Position numbers and translations under genes: made by a program
Source: Segatella hominis
GTDB lineage: Bacteria; Bacteroidota; Bacteroidia; Bacteroidales; Bacteroidaceae
Direction of reading: 5' to 3'
NCBI RefSeq assembly: GCF_004535825.1
Contig: NZ_SGVY01000031.1
Span: forward strand, 1-44,410
Length of the DNA stretch: 44,410 nucleotides
Shown: positions 7,707-16,650 of the stretch, in pieces
Layout: each line of letters starts with the position of its first letter
How positions within the stretch are numbered: the first letter of the stretch is position 1
Notes under the pieces: generated by a model
What the model was told of the DNA's origin: nothing
Databases searched by the model: none
Seen by the model: only the letters and a program-made list of their open reading frames with translations

Positions 7707-9461
7707 ATGGCTTACATTATAGCAGATAATATTATTTCTCCATTAGGGGAAACATCCGAGGAAAATTACCTGTCAGTAAAAGCTGGCAGGTCGGGCATCC
7801 GTGCTTATGAGCCTGGAACATGCAATATTCCAGAAGGATTCTACGCCTCTCTGCTATTCGAAGACTTCGAGACTTTGGCCCTAAGATCTGCACAAAAAGC
7901 CATTGCTAATGCGCAACTTGAACTGAAAGGAAAGCGCACAGCTTTTATTCTCAGTTCTACGAAAGGAAATATTGAGGAAAATATTTCCTTGGCAGATTCT
8001 GAGCAAAGAATAGCCAGCCAGTTGGGAATAGACTCCAAACCTATTGTCGTTTGTAATGCTTGTATTTCCGGACTATCTGCCTTGATTTTGGGCAACAGAC
8101 TGATAGATTCAGGCCTGTATGATGCTGCCATCGTATGTGGTTGCGATACGCCCCGGCAATTCATCCTGTCCGGTTTCCAATCCTTAAAAGCGCTTTCCCC
8201 TGAGCCTTGTCGCCCATTTGACATGGAACGGATGGGACTCAATTTAGGCGAAGCTGCTGCTACCCTTATTCTGAGCAAAAATCCTATCCAGGGAAATTCC
8301 TGGCGAATGGGGGATGGTTTCATCAGAAATGACGCTTTCCATATCAGCACCCCCTCCAAAACTGCAGATGGTCTGTATCTGTCCCTCCAAAGAACTTTGG
8401 AATCCTTCACGAAAGAGATTTCATCCACTTGCAAACAGATAGACCTGAAAGAGCATCTGGCTTTCATCAATGCTCATGGTACAGCCACGCTTTTCAATGA
8501 CCAGATGGAATCTGTTGCCATCGGAAGAGCAGGACTGTCAGATCTGCCCGCCAATGCCTACAAAAGTTTCTGGGGGCATACGATGGGAGCTGCCGGCATT
8601 CTCGAAACCATCATCAGCATGAAAGCAATTGATGATGATACGATTTTGGGAACCAGAGGTTTTTCTGAACTGGGAGTGTCCGGGAAAATGAATATCTGTG
8701 CAGAAAACCGACCGACAGACAAGAAAGGCTTCATCAAGATGTTGTCTGGATTCGGAGGTTGTAATGCTACAATATGGGCAGCCCAAAAACCAGAAAGAGA
8801 GAATATCGCTTTATCGCAAATTGAACAACAGAATCGTGAATTCACGACCACTCACACGATAAGGATTACGCCCGAAGAGGTGATATTGGACCAACGGAAA
8901 CTTTGGGAAGGAAAGAAGGAACTGGGGGAACAGGAAGGACAGGAACATCATTCTCTCCTGACGACTCTCTACAAACAGATGATAGGCAATTATCCGAAAT
9001 TCTACAAAATGGATGGACTCAGCCGCCTGGGATTTGTGGCTTCTGAAATCCTGTTGAATGCAGAAAAGGGAGATACGGACGTAGAAAGGAGAGAAGAGGA
9101 AGGGGAAAGGCTACTGGAGGAAAGGGCAATCATCTTTTTCAACCATTCCTCTTCCATCGCCTCTGACAGGAACTATAAGGAATCTATAAACGATAAAAAC
9201 AATTATTTCCCAAGTCCATCCATCTTCGTTTATACGTTGCCCAACATCGTAACGGGCGAGATTGCCATCAGGAATCATTTTCATGGTGAAACCTCCTTCT
9301 TCATCCTGCCCGATAAAGACGAAAGGATGATGGAGGAAATCCTACAGGCATCCTGTCGGGACGCTCAAAGCAAGAGTTTCCTGACAGGTTGGATTGATTA
9401 TGAAGACGAAAGGCATTTCGAAGCGGATCTGAAGATCAAGAAAATGAGAAATTACAAATGA
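7707..9461 (+). CDS. Ketosynthase with C-terminal chain-length-factor-like domain (584 aa)
   Basis: Residues 1-360 form a complete KS: Cys119 in NACISG, His257 in INAHGTAT, Lys286 and His291 in KSFWGHTMGAAG, and a closing GFGGCNA. Residues about 380-584 are an additional domain that reads like the N-terminal half of another KS (Ketoacyl-synt_2 style): EIAIRNHFHGETSFF lines up with the region before a KS nucleophile, and the Cys position is an Asp. A charged Glu/Arg-rich linker separates the halves. The C-terminal part could act as an internal chain length factor. APE systems elsewhere encode a short KS-like CLF as a separate protein. Confidence 0.8.
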   Translation: MAYIIADNIISPLGETSEENYLSVKAGRSGIRAYEPGTCNIPEGFYASLLFEDFETLALRSAQKAIANAQLELKGKRTAFILSSTKGNIEENISLADSEQRIASQLGIDSKPIVVCNACISGLSALILGNRLIDSGLYDAAIVCGCDTPRQFILSGFQSLKALSPEPCRPFDMERMGLNLGEAAATLILSKNPIQGNSWRMGDGFIRNDAFHISTPSKTADGLYLSLQRTLESFTKEISSTCKQIDLKEHLAFINAHGTATLFNDQMESVAIGRAGLSDLPANAYKSFWGHTMGAAGILETIISMKAIDDDTILGTRGFSELGVSGKMNICAENRPTDKKGFIKMLSGFGGCNATIWAAQKPERENIALSQIEQQNREFTTTHTIRITPEEVILDQRKLWEGKKELGEQEGQEHHSLLTTLYKQMIGNYPKFYKMDGLSRLGFVASEILLNAEKGDTDVERREEEGERLLEERAIIFFNHSSSIASDRNYKESINDKNNYFPSPSIFVYTLPNIVTGEIAIRNHFHGETSFFILPDKDERMMEEILQASCRDAQSKSFLTGWIDYEDERHFEADLKIKKMRNYK

Positions 9462-9496
9462 GAAATAAAATATTAAAATCATATAAATAAAATCGT

Positions 9497-9754
9497 ATGG
9501 AAGAATTGATTAAAGAACTCAAGGAGGAAATCATAGAGGCATTAAACCTCGAGGAAATGACTCCTGAAGATATTGATGAGAACGATGCGCTCTTTGGAGA
9601 CGGACTGGGGCTGGACTCGATTGATGCGCTGGAACTCATCGTCTTGCTGGATAAAAAATATGGAATTAAGTTGGCTAACCCTGCTGAAGGTAAGGCTATT
9701 TTCAAAAGTATTGCCACGATTGCAGACTATGTGAGCAAGAACAGAAAGAAATGA
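9497..9754 (+). CDS. Acyl carrier protein 2
   Basis: 85 residues, strongly acidic, with DGLGLDSIDALEL and Ser41 as the phosphopantetheine site (DSI instead of DSL). This DSID variant is frequent in ACPs of aryl polyene and polyunsaturated fatty acid systems. Its stop overlaps the start of the next ketosynthase gene by 4 bp (ATGA), so the two are translationally coupled and probably work together. Confidence 0.9.
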   Translation: MEELIKELKEEIIEALNLEEMTPEDIDENDALFGDGLGLDSIDALELIVLLDKKYGIKLANPAEGKAIFKSIATIADYVSKNRKK

Positions 9755-11583
9755 ATATTGCTATCACAGGCGAAGGCATTATTTCTGCCATCGGCACCAA
9801 TAAAGAGGAAGTGTTGCAGTCTCTGCTCGCCCATAAGTCGGGAATCAAAGAGATGCTATTTCTACAGTCGGTTCATCACGAACTGCCTGTAGGAGAGGTC
9901 GCTTTGTCTAATGAGCAAATGAAAAAACGGCTCGGCATTCCAGAAAAACAACTGATGAGCCGCACAGAACTCATGGGAATTCTTGCCATCCGGCAAGCCC
10001 TGGAGGATGCTGGAATCGACCTTTCTGCTGTCTCTGCTTCCAACAAGAAGATCGTCCTCGTTTCAGGAACGACGGTTGGCGGAATGGACCTTACGGAACA
10101 GAGTTTCAACCCACTCTACGAGCAATTTCAGTCACAGCAGGAAACAAAGGTGGAAGAACTGGCTTTTCTCAACCACCACGATGGAGGCAACTGCACACAG
10201 AAGATTGCTGATTATTTCAGAAATGAATCGGCAACAGGACAAAGTGGATTTGATGAATTGACCACCATCTCTACAGCCTGTTCTTCTGCCGCCAACGCCA
10301 TCATGTTGGGAGCCAAACTATTAGAAACCGGTGAAGCAGACATCGTTGTTGCCGGAGGTTCAGAAGCTCTTTCCCGCTTCCATCTCAACGGTTTCAATTC
10401 CCTGATGATTCTCGACAAGAAGCGCTGCCGCCCGTTTGATGCAACCCGCGCAGGATTGAACTTGGGAGAAGGCGCTGCATTCGTAGTCTTGGAATCAGAA
10501 TCTGCAGCCCGCCATCAGGGGAAAACGCCCCATGCTTACCTTACCGGTTATGGCAATGCCTGCGATGCGTACCATCAGACCGCTTCGTCTGAGAATGGAG
10601 AAGGAGCTTTCCTGGCGATGAAAGAAGCCTTGAATATGGCACACATAAAACCGGAAGACATCCAATATGTAAATGCACATGGTACAGGAACTCCCAATAA
10701 TGACCAGAGCGAATCCGAATCTCTCAAACGGTTATTTGGCAGGAAGATGCCTTTAATTTCAAGTACGAAATCATTTACCGGACATACTACCAGCGCCTCG
10801 GGAAGCATAGAGGCGGTCATCTGTCTGCTTGCCATGCAGCATCATTTCATCCCAGCCAATCTCGGTTGGGAAAAACAGATGGAAAACGGTATTATTCCTT
10901 GCACAGGCATCGAAAACGTAAGGCTGGAAAATGTACTCTGCAATTCCTTTGGATTTGGTGGAAATGACAGTTCGCTCATTTTTTCTACTCATCCGACAGA
11001 AGAGGAAACGATACAGACAAAAGGGGAGCCTCAGCAGACTGCCAGCAACATCCGTATTCTTTCAACTGTAGAAATTAACTCAGAAGAGGATTTGTCCGAC
11101 ATCCGCAAATATGTAAAACCGATGGAAGCCAGGAGAATGGGCAAGATCATGAAAAGTTCATTACTCTCCTCTTTAGAGGCTTTGGAAAAAGCAGGAATTG
11201 CCACCCCGGATGCCATCATCACGGGCACAACTTATGGATGTTTGGAAAATAGTGAGAAATTGCTTGTCCAACTGAAAGAAGAAGGGGAAGAAATGCTCAA
11301 ACCTACTTATTTCATGCAGAGTACCCACAACACCATAGGCAGCAATATTGCGATCAAGACCCATTGTCATGGTTACAACATCACCTATACGCAGGGCGAA
11401 GATTCTCTTGACTGGGCCATCCGTGATGCGAAAATGCTATTAGCAAGTGGAAAAGCAAAAACGGTTTTGGTGGGCTGCCATGATGAAAGTACCCCGCTAT
11501 TAAACCAGTTAAGAACACAGAGTGGAGAAAAAGCCTTGCCTTCCATCCATTCTATAGCGATGGTATTATCATGTGGCGAGTAA
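9751..11583 (+). CDS. Ketosynthase with C-terminal chain-length-factor-like domain (610 aa)
   Basis: The N-terminal KS (1-415) has Cys177 in STACSSAA, His310 in NAHGTGTPNND, and Lys340 and His345 in STKSFTGHT. Residues about 435-610 repeat the KS N-terminal pattern: RRMGKIMKSS, ALEKAGI, IITGTTYGCLEN, MQSTHNTIGSNIA and a glycine-led strand, but the nucleophile position falls on Glu550. This is a KS followed by a non-catalytic KS half, matching a CLF-like domain. Coupled to ACP 2 upstream and overlapping the small membrane-protein gene by 13 bp downstream. Confidence 0.85.
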   Translation: MNIAITGEGIISAIGTNKEEVLQSLLAHKSGIKEMLFLQSVHHELPVGEVALSNEQMKKRLGIPEKQLMSRTELMGILAIRQALEDAGIDLSAVSASNKKIVLVSGTTVGGMDLTEQSFNPLYEQFQSQQETKVEELAFLNHHDGGNCTQKIADYFRNESATGQSGFDELTTISTACSSAANAIMLGAKLLETGEADIVVAGGSEALSRFHLNGFNSLMILDKKRCRPFDATRAGLNLGEGAAFVVLESESAARHQGKTPHAYLTGYGNACDAYHQTASSENGEGAFLAMKEALNMAHIKPEDIQYVNAHGTGTPNNDQSESESLKRLFGRKMPLISSTKSFTGHTTSASGSIEAVICLLAMQHHFIPANLGWEKQMENGIIPCTGIENVRLENVLCNSFGFGGNDSSLIFSTHPTEEETIQTKGEPQQTASNIRILSTVEINSEEDLSDIRKYVKPMEARRMGKIMKSSLLSSLEALEKAGIATPDAIITGTTYGCLENSEKLLVQLKEEGEEMLKPTYFMQSTHNTIGSNIAIKTHCHGYNITYTQGEDSLDWAIRDAKMLLASGKAKTVLVGCHDESTPLLNQLRTQSGEKALPSIHSIAMVLSCGE

Positions 11584-11924
11584 TATTTTTAGCTATCACG
11601 CAGAGTATGCTTTTAGCGGCAGGACAGGTATGTCTGAAGTTTGCCCTACAGAAAATGCATCCCTTCGGTTGGACAAGAGATTTCTGGCTAAGTCTCCTGC
11701 TCAACTGGCAGTTTGCCTGCTGTGGACTTTTCTTCGGCGCAGCCTCTCTCCTATGGATGTATATTGTAAAACATTTCCCGCTCAGCGTTGCTTACCCGAT
11801 GGTGAGCATCACATACATCTTCGGAATGTTAGCAGCCATCCTGTTCTTTCATGAACAAGTGTCTGTCTGGAAATGGTTAGGTATTGGCTTCATCATGATA
11901 GGTTGTTGCCTCATCGCAAAATGA
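11571..11924 (+). CDS. Small DMT/EamA-like four-helix membrane protein
   Basis: 117 residues with four predicted membrane segments (about 3-20, 36-58, 65-85, 95-115). QVCLKFALQ in the first helix and SVAYPMVSITYIFGMLAAILFFHE in the third resemble half-length drug/metabolite transporters (EmrE-like or ArnE/F-like). It would act as a dimer in the inner membrane, possibly flipping a lipid-linked intermediate. The start overlaps the upstream KS gene, so translation is coupled. Confidence 0.75.
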   Translation: MWRVIFLAITQSMLLAAGQVCLKFALQKMHPFGWTRDFWLSLLLNWQFACCGLFFGAASLLWMYIVKHFPLSVAYPMVSITYIFGMLAAILFFHEQVSVWKWLGIGFIMIGCCLIAK

Positions 11925-11981
11925 TGCCTCATCAGTATAGGTTCATCGCAAAATAGATTAAACGAATAATAGATAATCAAG

Positions 11982-12608
11982 ATGAAAAAGTTATTGTTTT
12001 TAATCATGTTTATCAGCTTATGCCTTTCTTCCATCTCTGCCCAGCAGAAGGTGAACGAGGCACAAGTCAGGCAGCAGATAGGCGCTGTTGCTTCCCGCAT
12101 GAAGTCGATGCAATGCGATTTCGTACAGACCAAGCATCTCAGAATGCTCAATGAGAAAATGGTTTCGCGGGGCAAAATGTATTACCAGCAGGGCAACAGA
12201 CTCAGATGGGAATACACCTCTCCTTATGCTTATACATTTGTAATCAACGGATCCAAAGTTCTCATCCGGAAAAATAAGCGGAGCGATGTGATCAACGTGA
12301 ACCAAAGCAAGATGTTCAAGGAAATAGCCCGCATCATGATGAATAGCGTTGTGGGAAATTGCCTCAACGACAAGAGGGATTTCAAAGTCTCACTTACCGG
12401 TTCTTCTTCTGAATACATTGCCACGCTCTATCCTCAACAGAAACAGATGAAAATGCTGTTTCAGAAGATCATACTCCACTTTCATAAAACAAGATCTGTG
12501 GTTACTCAGGTGGAACTCATAGAGAAAAAGGGAGACAGAACGATTATTGAACTGAAAAATATCAAGACCAATGCTGCCATCAATACGAAAGTTTTTCAAG
12601 TCAATTAG
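11982..12608 (+). CDS. LolA-like periplasmic lipid carrier
   Basis: 208 residues with a signal peptide (MKKLLFLIMFISLCLSSISA, cut before QQKV) and the LolA fold pattern: an N-terminal amphipathic helix, CDFVQTKHLRML, GKMYYQQGNRLRWEYTSP and later KNIKTNAAI. LolA proteins bind acyl chains in a hydrophobic half-barrel and cross the periplasm. A homologue is a standard member of APE clusters and is presumed to ferry the lipid-like pigment to the outer membrane, here together with the MMPL exporter at 20297. Confidence 0.85.
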   Translation: MKKLLFLIMFISLCLSSISAQQKVNEAQVRQQIGAVASRMKSMQCDFVQTKHLRMLNEKMVSRGKMYYQQGNRLRWEYTSPYAYTFVINGSKVLIRKNKRSDVINVNQSKMFKEIARIMMNSVVGNCLNDKRDFKVSLTGSSSEYIATLYPQQKQMKMLFQKIILHFHKTRSVVTQVELIEKKGDRTIIELKNIKTNAAINTKVFQVN

Positions 12609-13089
12609 TCTTTGTGGACTCTTTTCTATGAGTCTTTTGGGACTCTTTTCCCTATTTTCCCTCCTACCCATTTCAGCCCAAGACATCGCAGACCAGCATC
12701 CTTTACCCGACAGTATCGGGAGCAAGATGAAATATAATGCGACAATTGAGATGAAGAAAGGTTATCTGAGCGGAATTTGCATGCTGATAAGAGATAAGGA
12801 CGGCTACAAGGGAAGCATTTTCAATGAATTTGGAATCTCTGTTCTCGACTTTACCTACCAGCCGGTCACAGGAAAGGTGAAACTGGAAAATGTCATCCAG
12901 TTGCTTGACAAATGGTACATCAAACGCCTGCTCAAGCAAGATCTCTCCCAGGTTATCAAAAACCTTCAAAATGGCATTTCCATATACGATAATAAAAAAT
13001 ACAAAATCCATTATCAATTCTCAGAACTGGAAGAAACAATGGAGGAAAAAGAGGAATTGGAGGATAAAGTGGATAAAAAACAAAAATAA
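12571..13089 (+). CDS. Exported protein of unknown function (172 aa)
   Basis: A signal peptide with basic n-region (RKFFK) and long hydrophobic core ends at ISAQ. The mature part is rich in beta-strand patterns (MKYNATIEMKKGYLSGICMLIRD, GSIFNEFGISVLDFTY) and ends in a highly charged Glu/Lys tail. The start overlaps the LolA-like gene by 38 bp; a later start at 12628 would leave a signal peptide without positive charges. By position it may be the outer-membrane acceptor or partner of the LolA-like carrier, as small exported proteins are in APE clusters. I do not recognise the family. Confidence 0.75.
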   Translation: MLPSIRKFFKSISLCGLFSMSLLGLFSLFSLLPISAQDIADQHPLPDSIGSKMKYNATIEMKKGYLSGICMLIRDKDGYKGSIFNEFGISVLDFTYQPVTGKVKLENVIQLLDKWYIKRLLKQDLSQVIKNLQNGISIYDNKKYKIHYQFSELEETMEEKEELEDKVDKKQK

Positions 13090-13097
13090 ACAGGACG

Positions 13098-13562
13098 ATG
13101 CAACTGAAAAATCATCTTTATACAATTGTCGAAGCAGACAAACAGGGAAACTTACAGCAGAAGGAAGCAGCAGGCTTGCAGCAGAAGGAAGCAGCAGGCT
13201 TACAGCAGAAATGCCAAGAAGTTCTTTCGAGCAGAAGCAATACTTCCTTTCGCCTTCGCCTCAACCCAGAGCATTTCATCTATCAGGCTCATTTCCCTGG
13301 CGAACCTGTTACGCCGGGAGTCTGCATTCTACAAATCGGAAAGGAATTGTTAGCAGAACTTCTCCAGGAATCTTTGGAGATTACCCACGTCAAAAACGTG
13401 AAATTCCTCTCGGTTATTTCTCCTCTTAAAGAAAAGGAAATCTCTTATACCTTCAAGAAAATTGAAACTTCAGAAGATTCCCAAGAGGTTAAAGCACAAA
13501 TCATCGTTGCTTCCGATGAAGAGACAAAAGCTAAAATCTCTTTCACGTGCAGAAACAAATGA
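13098..13562 (+). CDS. Hotdog-fold 3-hydroxyacyl-ACP dehydratase 2 (catalytic Glu replaced)
   Basis: 154 residues. The hotdog core contains AHFPGEPVTPGVCILQIGKE with His65, but the position of the catalytic Glu 14 residues later is Gln79. Before the fold lies an insertion made of repeats GLQQKEAA (about 19-38) encoded by a 24-bp tandem repeat. Dehydratase 1 at 6796 has both His and Glu with a shortened loop, so a heterodimer with complementary sites is plausible. The ApeI/ApeP pair of APE synthesis is the precedent. Confidence 0.75.
   Translation: MQLKNHLYTIVEADKQGNLQQKEAAGLQQKEAAGLQQKCQEVLSSRSNTSFRLRLNPEHFIYQAHFPGEPVTPGVCILQIGKELLAELLQESLEITHVKNVKFLSVISPLKEKEISYTFKKIETSEDSQEVKAQIIVASDEETKAKISFTCRNK
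13151..13210 (+). repeat. 24-bp tandem repeat inside dehydratase 2
   Basis: Two full units (13151-13174, 13175-13198) and half of a third (13199-13210) differ by a single base in the full units. They encode LQQKEAAG repeats without breaking the frame. Copy number could vary between strains by slippage. Confidence 0.9.
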
Positions 13563-13607
13563 CAAATGAGAAATGAGAAAGGGAGGAGGAAATTAATAAA
13601 GGAATAA

Positions 13608-15137
13608 ATGGAAGATAAGTTGGAACAACAGAAAAGACTTTTAAGAGCAAGAGGAATCTGCGTAATCATCCCTACTTTCAATAATGAGAAAACCATTGGG
13701 GAAGTAGTGAAGGAGACGCTCTGCTTTTGTGATGATGTCATTGTCGTCAATGATGGCTGTACAGACAGTACTGCTCAGATCATTGGGGAGATTGACAACA
13801 TTACTGTTGTCGCTTATTCTCAAAACCGAGGTAAGGGCTACGCTCTCCAGCAAGGTTTCAGAAAAGCCTTGTCCATGGGATTTGCCTACGCCATTACATT
13901 AGATGCGGATGGTCAGCATAAACCTGAAGATATTCCGCTCTTTCTGAAAGCCAATCAGGAACATCCGGGAGCTCTCATCATTGGAGCAAGACCACTCCAA
14001 GGTGTTGAACGTTCCAAGGGAAGTGATTTTGCCAATCAATTCTCCAACTTCTGGTTCTTCGTACAAACAGGCAAACGATTGGAGGATACTCAGACCGGTT
14101 ATCGCCTCTACCCTCTGCACAAACTCCACGTTTTATCCCTGCTCACCAACAGATACGAAGCCGAATTGGAACTCTTGGTTTTCGCCTCCTGGCACGGAAC
14201 GGAGATTGTTTCCATCCCTATCCAGGTATATTATCCGCCACGCAAAGAACGGATAAGCCATTTCCGACCAGGCATGGATTTCGCTCGCATCAGCCTCCTC
14301 AATACCCTATTGTGTGTGTTGGCAATTATCTATGGTCTGCCTTGCCGTCTTTACCGCAAGATGGCAACATTTCTGAGAACGGCTTATTCCCTGTTGTTCT
14401 TCCTCTTCTTTATGATGGTCATCATCACGCCCTTAGCCTGGCTCTACATCAAAATCGGAAGGATGACCGAAAAGAAACAGGTTCGGCTCCATGAACTGAT
14501 CTATCATGCAGCCAGATTTGTGATGATTCATCACGGCATCCCCGGCACTAAATTCATCAGAAAAGTAGGCGGTATGATCATCAAGGGAAAAGAACCGGTA
14601 AGATTCGATTTTGATAAGCCCCGAATCATCATCTGCAACCACCAGTCGCATTTGGATCTGATGTGCCAACTGGTCTTTACACCCAAGATTGTGTTTCTGA
14701 CAAACCAATGGGTTTGGAACAATCCTACTTATGGTTTCCTGATTCGTCATGCAGAATATCTTCCCGTAATAGAGGGTCTGGAACCGCTGATGCCGCAACT
14801 CCGTTCGCTGACAGATCGGGGTTACAGTATTGCCGTTTATCCCGAAGGAACCCGTTCCAAGGACTGTCGTATAGGCAGATTCCATCAGGGAGCATTCTAT
14901 CTGTCGCAGGAACTCGGATTGGAAATATTGCCTATGTACCTTTATGGACCAGGCAAAATCCTCCCTAAGAAAACCTACCATCTGCGCAAGGGTATCTTCT
15001 ATATCGAAGTGGGAAATCCGATAAGCAGGAAGGAATTGCAAGTCATGGGAGAATTGAGAAAACAAGCCTCCACATTGCGCAAACAATATAAGGAGAGATA
15101 CGAAGAAATCGCAAACGAAATAGAAAAAAGAGTCTGA
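13608..15137 (+). CDS. Fusion of GT2 glycosyltransferase and PlsC-like acyltransferase
   Basis: 509 residues. The N-terminal half is a family 2 glycosyltransferase: VIIPTFNNEKTIGEVV, IVVNDGCTDST and DADGQH at 99-104. A hydrophobic stretch at about 255-283 anchors it to the membrane. The C-terminal half is a lysophospholipid-acyltransferase-like domain with NHQSHLD (His345, Asp350, HX4D) and YPEGTRS at 411-417. The same GT-AT fusion is a marker of APE/flexirubin clusters (ApeJ role). It probably builds the glycolipid anchor or transfers the polyene to it. Confidence 0.9.
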   Translation: MEDKLEQQKRLLRARGICVIIPTFNNEKTIGEVVKETLCFCDDVIVVNDGCTDSTAQIIGEIDNITVVAYSQNRGKGYALQQGFRKALSMGFAYAITLDADGQHKPEDIPLFLKANQEHPGALIIGARPLQGVERSKGSDFANQFSNFWFFVQTGKRLEDTQTGYRLYPLHKLHVLSLLTNRYEAELELLVFASWHGTEIVSIPIQVYYPPRKERISHFRPGMDFARISLLNTLLCVLAIIYGLPCRLYRKMATFLRTAYSLLFFLFFMMVIITPLAWLYIKIGRMTEKKQVRLHELIYHAARFVMIHHGIPGTKFIRKVGGMIIKGKEPVRFDFDKPRIIICNHQSHLDLMCQLVFTPKIVFLTNQWVWNNPTYGFLIRHAEYLPVIEGLEPLMPQLRSLTDRGYSIAVYPEGTRSKDCRIGRFHQGAFYLSQELGLEILPMYLYGPGKILPKKTYHLRKGIFYIEVGNPISRKELQVMGELRKQASTLRKQYKERYEEIANEIEKRV

Positions 15138-15138
15138 A

Positions 15139-16650
15139 TTGAAAAGAGTTATTATTATAGGAAGTGGACTGGGAGGTCTGTCATGTGGCATGATTTTAGC
15201 CAAGAATGGTTATCACGTTACGCTGTTGGAGCAGTCGCAGCAAATAGGCGGTTGCTTGCAATGCTTCTATCGCCATGGGGCAAAGTTTGAAACCGGAATG
15301 CACTTTATCGGAAGTGCTGCAGAAGGTCAGACTCTGTCCAAACTGATGCGCTATCTGGAGATAGACAGGGATGTGCAACTTTCCCAACTGGATCCTTCCG
15401 GTTATGATGTGGTAGCCTTGGCTGGCAAGAAATACAAGTTTGCCAATGGCAGAGAGAATTTCATCCGGCAGATGACAGAATACTTTCCCAACCAGCATGA
15501 GAATCTCATCAGATATTACAATCTGGTGGAAAAAATCGCCCAAGCTTCTTCCCTGCACGCTCTGAAAGATGCAGAATCAGATTCCGTCATCAACACAGAA
15601 TACCAGCTGCGCTCCATCAACGAGGTAATTGACGAACTGATTAGCGACCCTACCCTGGCGAAAGTACTGGTGGGCAATCTCCCCCTCTATGCAGCAGAGA
15701 AAGACAAGACTCCCTTCTCTACCCATGCCTTCATCATGGATTTCTACAACCAGAGTGCTTACCGCATAAAGGGAGGAAGCGATTCTGTTGCCCAAGCACT
15801 TGCCAATACACTCCAGAGATACGGAGGAGAAATACTTACTCTCCATCAGGCAAGGCACATCGTCTGCGACGACAAACAGGCAACGGGAATAGAGGTTTGG
15901 AACAAAAAGGAAAAGAAAACCGTATTCTTCCCTTGCGACTACGTGATCTCAGATGCGCACCCCAAACGCACCTTAGAAATGCTCGACACCAAACTGATAC
16001 GGCCTGCCTACAGAAACCGCATCAACAGCATTCCGCAAACAGCAGGTTGCTTCTCTGTTTTCCTGCGCTTCAAGGAGAATGAGGTGCCCTACCTCAACTA
16101 CAATTACTATGGTTATCAGGAAAATACGCCATGGAATTGTGAAAATTACTCGGAAGCATCCTGGCCCAAGGGATTTCTGTACATGCATTTCTGTGCAGAC
16201 TCCACACCAACAACCTACGCTTCATCAGGAGTTATTCTCTCCTATATGAAGATGGAAGAAGTGACCCGCTGGAAAGGTTCTTCCGTAGGAAAGAGAGGAA
16301 AGGAATATGAAACTTTCAAGCGCCAGAAAGCAGAAAAACTGCTGGACGTTGTGGAGACTCATTTCCCTGGACTCAGAGATCATATTGCGGAATACTATAC
16401 TGCCACCCCACTCACCTATCTCGACTATACGGGAACAGAGGATGGAGCCATGTATGGTATTGCCAAAGACATCACGAAGGGAGCTGCATACAGGGTGCCC
16501 CAACGCACCAAAGTGCCTAATGTATTTCAGACAGGACAAAACATCAACTCCCACGGAATGTTGGGAGTCCTGGTAGGAACCATCGTAACTTGCTCGGAGT
16601 TTCTGACTGCCAGGACCATTTACGAACAGATAAAAAAATGTAACGAATGA
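15139..16650 (+). CDS. FAD-dependent oxidoreductase, phytoene desaturase/retinol saturase-like (1)
   Basis: 503 residues, start TTG one base after the preceding stop. The dinucleotide-binding IIIGSGLGGLSCG (6-18), GGCLQCFYRHGAKFETGMHF and the C-terminal FQTGQNINSHGMLG define the CrtI/retinol-saturase class, which oxidise, saturate or isomerise conjugated double bonds. In this operon the likely substrate is the polyene chain or the aryl head. It overlaps the next gene by 4 bp (ATGA), and that gene is a paralogue. Confidence 0.85.
   Translation: MKRVIIIGSGLGGLSCGMILAKNGYHVTLLEQSQQIGGCLQCFYRHGAKFETGMHFIGSAAEGQTLSKLMRYLEIDRDVQLSQLDPSGYDVVALAGKKYKFANGRENFIRQMTEYFPNQHENLIRYYNLVEKIAQASSLHALKDAESDSVINTEYQLRSINEVIDELISDPTLAKVLVGNLPLYAAEKDKTPFSTHAFIMDFYNQSAYRIKGGSDSVAQALANTLQRYGGEILTLHQARHIVCDDKQATGIEVWNKKEKKTVFFPCDYVISDAHPKRTLEMLDTKLIRPAYRNRINSIPQTAGCFSVFLRFKENEVPYLNYNYYGYQENTPWNCENYSEASWPKGFLYMHFCADSTPTTYASSGVILSYMKMEEVTRWKGSSVGKRGKEYETFKRQKAEKLLDVVETHFPGLRDHIAEYYTATPLTYLDYTGTEDGAMYGIAKDITKGAAYRVPQRTKVPNVFQTGQNINSHGMLGVLVGTIVTCSEFLTARTIYEQIKKCNE

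Noticed and set aside
14433-15203. Long minus-strand frame (256 codons) opposite the GT/acyltransferase fusion gene
   Set aside because: It lies entirely over two well-supported coding genes and shows no domain pattern of its own.
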